From the NCBI GenBank assembly GCA_016929335.1, contig JAFGIY010000233.1, positions 45,262-109,261 of the forward strand: a stretch of DNA of 64,000 nt, given 5' to 3'. The notes under the pieces were generated by a model, which searched no databases, had not been told where the DNA came from, and was given only the letters and a program-made list of their open reading frames with translations. A program made the position numbers and the translations under genes. Shown here piece by piece: positions 53,886 to 62,397 of the stretch; the first letter of the stretch is position 1; the number at the start of each line of letters is the position of its first letter. Source of the DNA: Acidobacteriota bacterium (GTDB taxonomy: Bacteria > Acidobacteriota > UBA6911).

Positions 53886-54407
53886 TTAATTCTCCAAAAG
53901 CTTGATTGCTTCCTGGGAAAGCTTGAATTCAATGACACCGGTGGGACACTTGATCTTGAACGGCCGAGTGATATCGATTTTCTGGCTCAGCTGAATCAGG
54001 CCTTCAATTTTTGAGCCCTTTTCCACCGCTCCGGCCTGCAGATTCCTGATATTGACGTTCTCTCCCTTGAACGATTTTCCATTCTGCTCAATTTCAAACT
54101 TGGGCTCGAACTGAGTAAGGTTCTTGCTGGGTATACCCTGAACAAAAAATGTAGTCGCTGCGTTAGCCCTGGCGCGCATTGCATACTTCGCGTCGCTGGG
54201 AAACAGCACATCGATCGTTTTGTTGTTGAGGAGCACGTAGTTGATGACAATTCCATCCATATTTGCCGACCGGGCGAACACCTTAATCAGATTCGACTTC
54301 TGGGCAGGAGTGAGTTCCGGTGCAGCTTGGTTCGCATCCTGAGCCAAAGCAACGGCGCTGAAGATAACGAACAGTACGACAACCGCCAGACTTCTTTTTG
54401 TAACCAA
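53886..54407 (-). CDS. Exported protein of unknown function
   Basis: I do not recognise the family. A TTG at 54407, 7 bases after AAGGAG, gives a clean signal peptide (TKRSLAVVVLFVIFSAVALA|QDANQ); ATGs further upstream lack a ribosome site. The mature protein of about 150 residues looks like a single beta-rich domain (MDGIVINYVLLNNKTIDVLF, TQFEPKFEIEQNGKSFKGEN, SQKIDITRPFKIKCPTGVIE). Only one Cys. It may be periplasmic or secreted; standing alone, it offers no context. Confidence 0.75.
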   Translation of the reverse strand: MVTKRSLAVVVLFVIFSAVALAQDANQAAPELTPAQKSNLIKVFARSANMDGIVINYVLLNNKTIDVLFPSDAKYAMRARANAATTFFVQGIPSKNLTQFEPKFEIEQNGKSFKGENVNIRNLQAGAVEKGSKIEGLIQLSQKIDITRPFKIKCPTGVIEFKLSQEAIKLLEN

Positions 54408-54517
54408 TGGATTCTCCTTCAAAATCGCGGATTCCATGATCCGCAGAATCAAAAACAAAGCGCGCCACTTTAACCCTAATCGCCGCCCGGATCAATCAGA
54501 ATATGATCGTTATGCCT

Positions 54518-56035
54518 TCAGGGCATGAAAAGATTCTTGGTGGAGAAATGCGGCTCGCTGGTCAGATTCACGCCCAGCTTGCGCAGGCCCGCTTCGTCTC
54601 CCGCAGTGGGTATGTGGGTCATGTGGACTTCGCAGTTACGGAGTTCAATCAGTTTTTCGATCGCCAGTTGTGCCGCGGGATTTGCCGCCGCACTGATGCT
54701 CAACGCGATCAGGGTTTCCTCCAGATTGAAGCTGACCGATTTCTCATTAAGAATATTTGTCTTCAGATTCCGAACCGAATTGGTAATTGCCTCCGGGAGA
54801 AGATTGATTTTATCGGGGATGCCCGCGAGGTGTTTGATGGCATGAATGACCAGACTCGACGCCGCATGCATCAGGGGCGAATTATTGCCTGTAATAATGG
54901 TCCCATCCTTCAGTTCAATGGCCGCTCCGCAAAATATGCCTTCATTGCCCTTATTCTGTTCCTGAGCTTTCTTAGCCGCTTCCCATGAGGGACCCACGAC
55001 TACCCGGTCTTCAAGCCGGATGCCCAGGTCCTTTATAAACAGCTCAACGCGCTGGACCGTCTCTTTATCCGTTACGCCCATGGCATATTCGCAGCGATAG
55101 CGGAAACAGCGGCGAAGGACTTCCTGTTTGGAAGCCGTTCGGGTCGCATCGTCGTCAACAATAGCGAAACCGGCCCTGTTGACACCCATATCGGTGGGAG
55201 ACTGGTAAAATGAATCACTGCCTGTGATTCTGCCCAGGATTCTTCTCACGATGGGAAAGACCTCCACATCGCGGTTATAGTTTATCGCCGGCTTTGCGTA
55301 AGCTTGCATGTGGAAGGGATCGATCAGATTGAAATCCCGGATATCCGCCGTGGCCGCCTCGTAAGCGATATTGATAGGATGGTCCAGCGGGATGTTCCAG
55401 ATGGGGAACGTCTCAAATTTGGCATAGCCCGCCTTAACGCCTCTCCGATGCTCATGATAGAGCTGGGAGAGACACGTAGCCAGTTTGCCGCTTCCGGGTC
55501 CCGGTCCGGTTACAATGACAAGGGGCCTTTTTGTTTCAATATAATCATTGGCTCCGTATCCTTCATCGCTGACAATCGATTCGACGTCGGTCGGGTAGCC
55601 TTTTGTGAAGCGATGCGTGAATACCCGGATGTTTCTCCGCTCCAGTTTGTTTTTAAAGAGCGTCGCCGCAGGCTGGTTGTCAAAACGCGTGATGATAACG
55701 GCGCAAACATCAATGCCCCAGCTCCGGAGGTCGTCGATCAGTTTCATGGCGTCGGCATCATAGGTGATGCCGAAATCGGCCCGAATCTTCTTGCGCTCGA
55801 TATCCCCCGCATAGATACACAGCAGTATGTCCGCTCTGTCCTTTAGTTCGCGGATCAGGCGCATTTTTACGTTCGGATCGTACCCGGGCAGAACCCGCGA
55901 GGCGTGATAATCGAATAGGAGCTTCCCGCCAAACTCGAGATAGAGTTTATTATCGAACCTTTTCACTCTTTCCAGGATTTCGGACGTCTGCTCACGTATA
56001 TAGCGCTCATTATCAAATCCGATTCTGCAGGGCAT
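54518..56035 (-). CDS. DUF1846-family protein
   Basis: This is a member of the DUF1846 family, structurally known but not functionally assigned. Characteristic segments: IGFDNERYIREQTSEILERV, YLEFGGKLLFDYHASRVLPG, VIVTGPGPGSGKLATCLSQL (P-loop-like), GITYDADAMKLIDDLRSWGI and ITGNNSPLMHAASSLVIHAI. 505 residues from ATG 56035 matches the family. It is the last gene of an apparent sulfurtransferase > Hfq-like > DUF1846 run, 29 bases after the Hfq-like gene. Confidence 0.93.
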   Translation of the reverse strand: MPCRIGFDNERYIREQTSEILERVKRFDNKLYLEFGGKLLFDYHASRVLPGYDPNVKMRLIRELKDRADILLCIYAGDIERKKIRADFGITYDADAMKLIDDLRSWGIDVCAVIITRFDNQPAATLFKNKLERRNIRVFTHRFTKGYPTDVESIVSDEGYGANDYIETKRPLVIVTGPGPGSGKLATCLSQLYHEHRRGVKAGYAKFETFPIWNIPLDHPINIAYEAATADIRDFNLIDPFHMQAYAKPAINYNRDVEVFPIVRRILGRITGSDSFYQSPTDMGVNRAGFAIVDDDATRTASKQEVLRRCFRYRCEYAMGVTDKETVQRVELFIKDLGIRLEDRVVVGPSWEAAKKAQEQNKGNEGIFCGAAIELKDGTIITGNNSPLMHAASSLVIHAIKHLAGIPDKINLLPEAITNSVRNLKTNILNEKSVSFNLEETLIALSISAAANPAAQLAIEKLIELRNCEVHMTHIPTAGDEAGLRKLGVNLTSEPHFSTKNLFMP

Positions 56036-56064
56036 GGAATCTCTTAAAACCTCCTGGCAACAAT

Positions 56065-56382
56065 CTAAGGTTCCGGATCTTCGGAAATATAGGAAACATT
56101 CTCTTTGCGGAGAAAAATTTTGGGTCCTGCGGAGGAAGGACCGATGCTGAAACAATAGCGGTCGTAATAGCGGATGTGTCCTTGTAGCCGCTCGCCGTTT
56201 TTCATAACAACGGTCACTTTTGCGTGGGAATCAATCAGAGATTTCAGATAGGCGGATTCAGACCCCGTGTGCTCCGGTTGAATAAGGTCATGCATATCCG
56301 GAGATCTGCCCGCCCGCTCCGGATGTTGCCCGGATTGGTTGGGGTGTCTTCTTCTAAAATGATGCCGCTTGGGAAAAGACAT
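56065..56382 (-). CDS. Hfq-related Sm-like RNA-binding protein
   Basis: This is a predicted RNA chaperone of the Hfq/Sm fold. The Sm core is ESAYLKSLIDSHAKVTVVMK, NGERLQGHIRYYDRYCFSIG and PKIFLRKENVSYISE, where the last part corresponds to the Hfq YKHAIST segment but is altered. A basic, probably disordered N-terminal tail (PKRHHFRRRHPNQSGQHPER) precedes it. This tailed form is the version I associate with Acidobacteriota. ATG 56382 is preferred; the larger frame overlaps the sulfurtransferase gene. No classical hfq is in the window. Confidence 0.85.
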   Translation of the reverse strand: MSFPKRHHFRRRHPNQSGQHPERAGRSPDMHDLIQPEHTGSESAYLKSLIDSHAKVTVVMKNGERLQGHIRYYDRYCFSIGPSSAGPKIFLRKENVSYISEDPEP

Positions 56383-56420
56383 ATTGATTCCGCTTCCATA
56401 GGCCCGGAAGCACTGGCTGA

Positions 56421-56822
56421 TTATACTGCTCCGGTGGCAATCGGGCGCGCGGAATCCGTGATCCATTCACTCCACGAACCCGCATAAAGCCGGGCTGTTC
56501 CGAATCCGGCATATGCCAGTGCAATTATATTGTGCGCGGCCGTGACGCCGGATCCACAATAGCAGATCACGTTTTCCGGAGGAACAGATTTCATAAGTTT
56601 TCCGAACCGTCTGCGAAGAATTTCAGGAGAAAGAAAACTGCCCTCGGGAGTCAGATTCTCCTCAAAGGGTGCGGAAATGGCCCTGGGAATATGGGATTTC
56701 AGGTAATCCCAATAGCCTCGTTCCGTATCGTCCAGAGAAAATCGGCAGTCCACTATTGCCCAGTTATCCTCCTCTATATGCGGACTCAATTCAGAAGCGT
56801 CGATCAGCAGTGTGAATGCCAT
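56421..56822 (-). CDS. Single-domain rhodanese-like sulfurtransferase
   Basis: This sulfurtransferase transfers sulfane sulfur through an active Cys. The active loop is VICYCGSGVTAAHNIIALAY, the CGSGVTA form of 3-mercaptopyruvate sulfurtransferases, and the end GSWSEWITDSARPIATG matches their second domain. The start AIVDCRFSLDDTERGYWDYL with HIPRAISAPFEENLT looks like their first domain. At 133 residues only one rhodanese fold fits, so it appears to be a compact hybrid of the usual two-domain enzyme. ATG 56822 starts MAFTLLIDASEL. Confidence 0.87.
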   Translation of the reverse strand: MAFTLLIDASELSPHIEEDNWAIVDCRFSLDDTERGYWDYLKSHIPRAISAPFEENLTPEGSFLSPEILRRRFGKLMKSVPPENVICYCGSGVTAAHNIIALAYAGFGTARLYAGSWSEWITDSARPIATGAV

Positions 56823-56985
56823 TGAACCTCTGCCGGGAAGGATGCATGATAATTGGAAATTCGGTGACAGGCTACATGATTCTCTAATTGTTGGAGAATT
56901 TCGCCTTTTCCCGGATTTATGCAAATTGGGGATTCAGGCAGCTTGTCACCGGATTTTTCTTCCGAAATTCAAAGGAGAGGCATCT

Positions 56986-57963
56986 ATGAAACGTCGCGAT
57001 TTCCTGAAACAGTCGGCAGCCGGAGCAGCGATTTCTATCCTGGGCCGGGCGGATCTTTCTGCAACAGCGGCGGAAGCAACTGCAAAGGTTGCCCTGGTCC
57101 GGACAGAAGACCGGGCTAAGGGCATTGCCGCCGCACTGAAGCTGATTTCGTTCCCCTCGCCCGGTGGCAAGAAGGTACTGATCAAGCCCAATTTCAATAC
57201 GGCTGATCCCACTCCTGGTTCTACCCACAACGATGTCCTCCGCCAGCTTGTGCTGGAGATGAAATCGCGGGGTGCTTCTCACTTAACGGTCGGGGACAGC
57301 TGCGGCCCGGGAGATACCAAAGCCGTAATGGACAAAAAGGGAATCCCCGCCTTGGGCAAGGAGGTTGGCTTTGACGTACTGAACTTCGACGAATTGCCTC
57401 CGGACGCATGGGTTCATTGCCATCCGCCGGGATCTTTTTGGAAAAACGGCTTTAATCTGGCCAAGCCGGTTGTGGAAGCGGAATACCTCCTTTGGACCTG
57501 CTGCCTGAAGACGCATCAATTCGGCGGCATCCACAGCATGGCGCTGAAACTCGCTGTGGGCGTGGTGGAAAAGAAAGTGAGATTTCCTGAAATGCACGCG
57601 TCCGAGCACATACGGCGCATGATCGCCGAGCTCAATTACGGTTACAAACCGCAGCTCATCGTCATGGATGGCGTGGATATCTTCGTGGATGGCGGCCCGA
57701 TGACGGGGAAGCCGGCCAAAGCCGGAATCATCGTCGCAGGGACAGACCGCATAGCGATCGATGCCGTGGGCCTGGCCGTACTTAAAAATCACGGCGCAAA
57801 CGATGCAATCATGTCCAGGAAGATTTTTGAACAGGAACAGCTCGCGCGAGCTGCAGAGCTGGACCTGGGCGTCAAATCTCCCGATCAGATCGAGATCGTT
57901 ACAGCCGACGCGGAGAGCCGCGGCTACGCCGATAAGCTGCGCGAAATCCTTGCCCGCGGATAA
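56986..57963 (+). CDS. Tat-exported DUF362-domain protein
   Basis: The protein has a twin-arginine signal (MKRRDFLKQSAAGAAISILG) and therefore is exported folded, probably with a cofactor. The DUF362 core shows VLIKPNFNTADPTPGSTHND, LTVGDSCGPGDTKAVMDKKG, LKTHQFGGIHSMALKLAVGV and MDGVDIFVDGGPMTGKPAKA. No ferredoxin-type CxxCxxC cluster motif is visible, unlike many relatives. AAAGGAGAGG precedes the ATG. 325 residues. The downstream radical SAM gene is 90 bases away across a word repeat. Confidence 0.88.
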   Translation: MKRRDFLKQSAAGAAISILGRADLSATAAEATAKVALVRTEDRAKGIAAALKLISFPSPGGKKVLIKPNFNTADPTPGSTHNDVLRQLVLEMKSRGASHLTVGDSCGPGDTKAVMDKKGIPALGKEVGFDVLNFDELPPDAWVHCHPPGSFWKNGFNLAKPVVEAEYLLWTCCLKTHQFGGIHSMALKLAVGVVEKKVRFPEMHASEHIRRMIAELNYGYKPQLIVMDGVDIFVDGGPMTGKPAKAGIIVAGTDRIAIDAVGLAVLKNHGANDAIMSRKIFEQEQLARAAELDLGVKSPDQIEIVTADAESRGYADKLREILARG

Positions 57964-57964
57964 A

Positions 57965-58030
57965 CAGTCGTCAGTCGTTAGTCGGCAGTCGGCAGTGAGC
58001 ATAAACGACGTGAGCACTAACGACTAATAG
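57965..58030. repeat. Inverted word repeat (GTCGTTAGT/GTCGGCAGT) between DUF362 and radical SAM genes
   Basis: Left words CAGTCGTCAGTCGTTAGTCG and GGCAGTCGGCAGTGAGC (57965-58000) face CACTAACGACTAATAG (58015-58030). The words GTCGGCAGT and GTCGTTAGT are the ones found inside gspK at 5420-5542. Confidence 0.75.
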
Positions 58031-58053
58031 CTCTTCATCAAGGATCCTCTTAC

Positions 58054-59454
58054 ATGCAGGTTGCGCTTATAAACACGAACCGGATGCAGCCGCCGGTGGC
58101 GCCTATTGCGCTGGACTATATTGCCGAGGCGTTGAATACAGGCGGTCACGAGGTGAAGCTTCTGGATCTATGTTGGGAAGATAATCCTGAATCTGCAATA
58201 AAACGGTTCTTTGGCGGCTCCGAGTTCGGGTTGATAGGGATGACGCTGCGCAATACGGATGACTGCGCATTCACAAGCCGCCAGTCGTTTCTCTCCGGAT
58301 TTGTCGATCTGGTGAAGTCCGTCCGGGAAAATTCCGGTGCTCCGGTCGTTTTGGGCGGCGTCGGATTTTCGGTAATGCCGGAGGAGATTCTTTCCCTCTC
58401 CAAAGCCGATTACGGCGTGTGGGGCGAAGGGGAATTTGTGCTGCCTCAGCTTGCGAACCGGTTGTCAAAAAAGGAAAGCCATGAGGACCTGCCTAATTTG
58501 GTCTGGAAACGGAACGGCACCTGGCAACGAAATCCTCCTTCCTGGAATTCGCCTGCCGATCTGCCGGCTATGAGCCGGAAGTGCGTGGATAACGGGCGCT
58601 ATTTCCGGATGGGAGGCCAGGCCGGATTTGAAACCAAGCGAGGCTGTTCCGGCGCATGCATCTATTGCGCGGATCCTGTTGCCAAAGGGAAGCGCGTCCG
58701 GCTGCGGCCGCCTGCAGCGGTCGTGAATGAGATTGAACAGCTGATCGCACAGGGGATCGATGTTTTGCATACCTGCGATGGCGAATTCAATATTCCCGGG
58801 CAGCATGCTCTCGAAATCTGCCGTGAGATTACACGTCGCGGGCTGGGCGGCAGAATTCGCTGGTACGCTTACTGCTCTCCCATTCCCTTCAGCCGCGAGC
58901 TTGCGAAGGAAATGCGCGCTGCGGGATGCGTGGGAATAGACTTCGGGGCAGATCATGGCGATGAGGCGATGTTGAAGAGGTTGGGACGCGATTTCAGCCC
59001 TGCCGATATCCGCAATGCAACATGCCGGGCGAAGGAAGAAGGAATGACCGTCATGCTCGATCTGCTGTTTGGCTCACCGGGAGAGACCAGGGAAGGCATT
59101 GCGAAAACGGTAGAACTCGTCAAGCAGTCCGATCCGCATAGAGCGGGGGTATCTCTTGGTGTGCGCGTCTATCCGGGTACGGACCTGGCCAAAGAGGTGA
59201 GATCGGGTGAATGCGTTGCCGGACTCAGCGGCGGTAAGGATCTGTTCGATCCGCTCTTTTTTCTGGAGCCGCGCATTGCTCCATTCGTATTCGATTGGCT
59301 GAACACGCTTATCGGAGACGACGATCGCTTCCTGTTCTTTGATCCTTCGAAACCGAAGCAGAACTACAACTACAATTCCAATCAGCGGCTTGTGGAGGCA
59401 ATACAAAAAGGATACCGCGGCGCTTTCTGGGACATCCTCCGCACCTACAGGTGA
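58054..59454 (+). CDS. B12-binding-domain radical SAM protein (short form)
   Basis: This is a second cobalamin-binding radical SAM protein. The B12 domain is VALINTNRMQPPVAPIALDY, GLIGMTLRNTDD and PVVLGGVGFSVMPEEILSLS. The cluster motif is TKRGCSGACIYCADPVAKGK (CxxxCxxC). Barrel: LHTCDGEFNIPGQHALEICR, CVGIDFGADHGDEAMLKRLG, MLDLLFGSPGETREGIAKTV. The YCADP form is seen in several peptide- or lipid-modifying B12 radical SAM enzymes. 466 residues. Function unknown; it follows the DUF362 gene. Confidence 0.92.
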   Translation: MQVALINTNRMQPPVAPIALDYIAEALNTGGHEVKLLDLCWEDNPESAIKRFFGGSEFGLIGMTLRNTDDCAFTSRQSFLSGFVDLVKSVRENSGAPVVLGGVGFSVMPEEILSLSKADYGVWGEGEFVLPQLANRLSKKESHEDLPNLVWKRNGTWQRNPPSWNSPADLPAMSRKCVDNGRYFRMGGQAGFETKRGCSGACIYCADPVAKGKRVRLRPPAAVVNEIEQLIAQGIDVLHTCDGEFNIPGQHALEICREITRRGLGGRIRWYAYCSPIPFSRELAKEMRAAGCVGIDFGADHGDEAMLKRLGRDFSPADIRNATCRAKEEGMTVMLDLLFGSPGETREGIAKTVELVKQSDPHRAGVSLGVRVYPGTDLAKEVRSGECVAGLSGGKDLFDPLFFLEPRIAPFVFDWLNTLIGDDDRFLFFDPSKPKQNYNYNSNQRLVEAIQKGYRGAFWDILRTYR

Positions 59455-59470
59455 CTTTTTGGAGTGCGCA

Positions 59471-59974
59471 TCAGCCCGCAAGGAATCGATCGATATTATT
59501 GCGAAGCCGCGCTATTTCATCATCGTCCATCCATGGATTTGACAAATGTTTCATTACGTCCTCTTCCGTCATGCCGAGGCGCAAGCCCTCTTCGACGGCA
59601 ACCGCATAGCCCTCGATCTCCGTCGGCCGGTCCACATAATGAAGGCTGTGGTCCCAGATATTCTTCCCTTCTGCCAGCTGCCTCAGATGCGTCAGCTCAT
59701 GTGCCAGGTCCAGGTACAAATCCAAAGGATTTGCCCGGTGATAATAATCCTCGATCAGAGTGATGGCAGGTATCTTTACATCCACGTACAGATAACCCTC
59801 TCCCTTTTTGATTTTCACTCGCGCACTATCGAGGAGAGGACCTATCGGAACAGACGGAGTGGCAATGCGGCGGACCGCAGGGCTCTCTTCAAACCGCGGC
59901 AGCAACAGTCGATAGGGGTGCATCCCGCATTCCAGGCTCCGGTTCACAATTGCATATTCGGGTAATTCAATCAT
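59471..59974 (-). CDS. Small predicted zinc-metallopeptidase-like protein (HExxH)
   Basis: I do not recognise the family. The 167-residue protein has LDLAHELTHLRQLAEGKNIW, where HELTH fits the HExxH zinc motif; the third ligand may be Glu in RPTEIEGYAVAVEEGLRLGM (E downstream in a helix, gluzincin style). The N-terminal part is beta-rich (GEGYLYVDVKIPAITLIEDY). No signal peptide. Peptidase activity is inference from the motif only. Confidence 0.8.
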   Translation of the reverse strand: MIELPEYAIVNRSLECGMHPYRLLLPRFEESPAVRRIATPSVPIGPLLDSARVKIKKGEGYLYVDVKIPAITLIEDYYHRANPLDLYLDLAHELTHLRQLAEGKNIWDHSLHYVDRPTEIEGYAVAVEEGLRLGMTEEDVMKHLSNPWMDDDEIARLRNNIDRFLAG

Positions 59975-60009
59975 CTTTCTTAGAGTCTTCGAGCCTTCGA
60001 GTCTTGGAG

Positions 60010-61281
60010 TTAATCAATAATCGCCTGATACACCAGCGTCTGAAAGCGCCCGATCATGCTCATCTCGTTCGGCATAAGCTGCGTGAAGTAGAGAGCCACC
60101 AGATCTTCTTTGGGATCAATAACCACTGAAGTCGCTGCCGCGCCGCCCCATCCGAAATTGCCCTGGGATCCAAGATTACCCGAAAGGGCCGGATTGATCA
60201 GCGAGGAGACTCCGAGGCCATAACCTGTGCCGCCACCCATTCCGATGTCGGGAATTTGAGGCGGCAGATTGTTCGCGGTCATCAGCTCGACGGTTTTCTT
60301 TCCGAGAATCCGCACATTACCCAGCTTCCCGCCGTTCAACAGCATCTGGGCAAATCGGTAATAATCCATTGTTGTCGAGGAGAGGCTGAGCCCGCCGAAC
60401 GGATGGTCGGTATAGCGTGCGTAATTGCTGCTCTGCGGCTTGTCGATCGGCTCAAGGCCGCCTTCCTTTTTCGGTCCATAGTTGGTGGTGTAGCGGGAGA
60501 CATATTCCTTGGGAATTCCGAACACGGCGTCTTTCATTGCCAGCGGCTGGATGATTTTGGATTGAACGTATTTGTCGAACCGCATTCCGGAGAAATACTC
60601 AACGAGGTAGGCTTGAACATCGTGCGCCACGCTGTAAACCCATTGTTCGCCGGGCTGGTAGAGAAGCGGACATGTTGCCATCTTGTCGACGAGTTCCTTC
60701 AGCGTATCCATTTTTCCGAAATCGATTCCTGCCTGCTGATAGCATTTTTCAACGGGTGTGCCTCCAAACCCGTAGGAGAAACCTGCAGTGTGACGGAATA
60801 CGTCCTGAATGGTGATCTTCCGTTTGGGCTCTTCCAGAATCGTCCGGCCTTTTTCATCGGTATTTACAAATACCTTCACGTTCTTGAAGGCCGGAATATA
60901 TTTTTCCAGCGGATCGCTGAGCTGGAACTTGCCTTCTTCGAAGAGCGTTAAGAGCGCAACGCTTGTGACGGGCTTGGTCATCGAATAGAGACGAAAAAGA
61001 TGGTCGGTCTGCATCTTCTTGCCGGACTCGATATCCGCCATGCCGAACGCCTTGTGGTAGGCGATCGATCCATGACGCGCAATGAGGACGATGATGCCGC
61101 CGGTCACCTTCTGATCGATATCTTCCTGCATAGCTTTGGTCAGTCGTTCCAGGCGTTCTGAAGATAAACCCACGCTCTCGGGCGCAACGGTTTTCACATC
61201 CTGCGCCGGCATATTTATCGCAAGCACACCAAGCAGCAGCACAGCTGCAAACAGAATGGATTTGAATCGGTTGTTGGTCAT
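60010..61281 (-). CDS. Exported serine hydrolase of the class C beta-lactamase family
   Basis: This is a penicillin-binding-protein/esterase-type hydrolase. ATG 61281 follows GGAAGGAGGG and opens a signal peptide (RFKSILFAAVLLLGVLAINM). The catalytic SxxK is LFRLYSMTKPVTSVALLTLF, the middle motif is WVYSVAHDVQAYLVEYFSGM (Y-S-V in place of YxN), and the end has NFGWGGAAATSVVIDPKED. About 424 residues is typical. Substrate unknown: ester, amide or beta-lactam. It is divergent from an AraC-type regulator and may be its target. Confidence 0.9.
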   Translation of the reverse strand: MTNNRFKSILFAAVLLLGVLAINMPAQDVKTVAPESVGLSSERLERLTKAMQEDIDQKVTGGIIVLIARHGSIAYHKAFGMADIESGKKMQTDHLFRLYSMTKPVTSVALLTLFEEGKFQLSDPLEKYIPAFKNVKVFVNTDEKGRTILEEPKRKITIQDVFRHTAGFSYGFGGTPVEKCYQQAGIDFGKMDTLKELVDKMATCPLLYQPGEQWVYSVAHDVQAYLVEYFSGMRFDKYVQSKIIQPLAMKDAVFGIPKEYVSRYTTNYGPKKEGGLEPIDKPQSSNYARYTDHPFGGLSLSSTTMDYYRFAQMLLNGGKLGNVRILGKKTVELMTANNLPPQIPDIGMGGGTGYGLGVSSLINPALSGNLGSQGNFGWGGAAATSVVIDPKEDLVALYFTQLMPNEMSMIGRFQTLVYQAIID

Positions 61282-61462
61282 TGGCATTCCCTCCTTCCCG
61301 GGGACTCGATGGAAATAACCTACAGGACTTCCCACCAGGGGCACAAGCGGAAAGAATTCCTGGAATGTGCTCCTTTTACATTTTTCATGCAGTTTCGCAA
61401 AAAGGATCAAAACTCGCTCCATGAAGCCCCGCTATAGTGCATCATGTCCGCAGAGGGAATCG

Positions 61463-62341
61463 ATGAGTTACGTATCGAATGTGCTTCGCGCGGTCGAATA
61501 TATGGAACGGAACCTGACGAATCCGATTTCAGTTACGGATGTTGCATCGGAAGCGGCATACTCCACATTTCATTTTGTTCGATTGTTCAAAGCGCTTACG
61601 GGAGATACCCCGGGCAGTTATCTGCGGAGGCGCAGACTGGCGGAAGCTGCCGGAGAGCTTGTGCGCAGCCGCAGGCGCATCATTGAAATCGCGATAGACT
61701 ATCAGTTCCAATCGCAGGAAGCCTTCACGCGGGCATTCAGAGACTGCTTTGGCATCAATCCCGGCGCATTCAGAAAAAGAAGAAATGCTTTCCCGATGGA
61801 AGCAGCGCGCCGGATTGATGAATTTTTTCTCATTCATTGCATGGAGGTGATCACGATGGAACCGAGGATTATGAAAAGAGACGCGATCAAATTGATTGGA
61901 ATCATGTATCACGGCGACAACAAGAATTGGGAAATCCCGAAACTGTGGGAAGAGTTCATGCCCCTGATAAAGAAAATTCCCAATTGCCTCCCTGTGCATG
62001 AAGCGTATGGATTGTGTTTTTACACGGAGAGCTTTTCAAAGAGCGGGCTCTTCTACTATATGGCGGCGCTGCCGGTATCCAGCCTTGAAGAGATCCCGAT
62101 GGAGCTTGTCGGAAAGACTCTTCCCGCATCCGAATATGCGGTGTTCACGCACAAGGGGCCGCTCGTGGGCAAAACCAATAATATCAAGGATACTTACGCC
62201 TATGCTTACGGCACCTGGCTGCCGAAGTCCCGGTATGTGAATCCCTGCGCCTATGATTTCGAATATTACGGCGAGCACTACAAGAGCAATACCGATCCCG
62301 AATCTGAATTGGACATCTACATCCCAATCAAGCCCCGATAA
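61463..62341 (+). CDS. AraC-family regulator with GyrI-like effector domain
   Basis: This is a transcription factor with two helix-turn-helix motifs at the N-terminus (about 5-105; NPISVTDVASEAAYSTFHFV, IIEIAIDYQFQSQEAFTRAF) and a GyrI-like ligand domain at the C-terminus (IKLIGIMYHGDNKNWEIPKL, TLPASEYAVFTHKGPLVGKT), the order of Rob/SoxS-GyrI fusions. ATG 61463 follows AGAGGGA. The GyrI domain usually binds cationic or lipophilic small molecules. It is divergent from the serine hydrolase gene (181-base gap), suggesting local control. Confidence 0.94.
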   Translation: MSYVSNVLRAVEYMERNLTNPISVTDVASEAAYSTFHFVRLFKALTGDTPGSYLRRRRLAEAAGELVRSRRRIIEIAIDYQFQSQEAFTRAFRDCFGINPGAFRKRRNAFPMEAARRIDEFFLIHCMEVITMEPRIMKRDAIKLIGIMYHGDNKNWEIPKLWEEFMPLIKKIPNCLPVHEAYGLCFYTESFSKSGLFYYMAALPVSSLEEIPMELVGKTLPASEYAVFTHKGPLVGKTNNIKDTYAYAYGTWLPKSRYVNPCAYDFEYYGEHYKSNTDPESELDIYIPIKPR

Positions 62342-62369
62342 AGGATGGGCAATGGCTAATTCCATGTGG

Positions 62370-62389
62370 GTGCGGGCTTCAGCCCGCAC
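62370..62389. repeat. REP-like hairpin (8-bp stem, TTCA loop)
   Basis: GTGCGGGC-TTCA-GCCCGCAC between convergent araC-type and deoC genes, followed by GCCCGGGCTT. Same architecture as 42874-42893. Confidence 0.85.
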
Positions 62390-62397
62390 GCCCGGGC

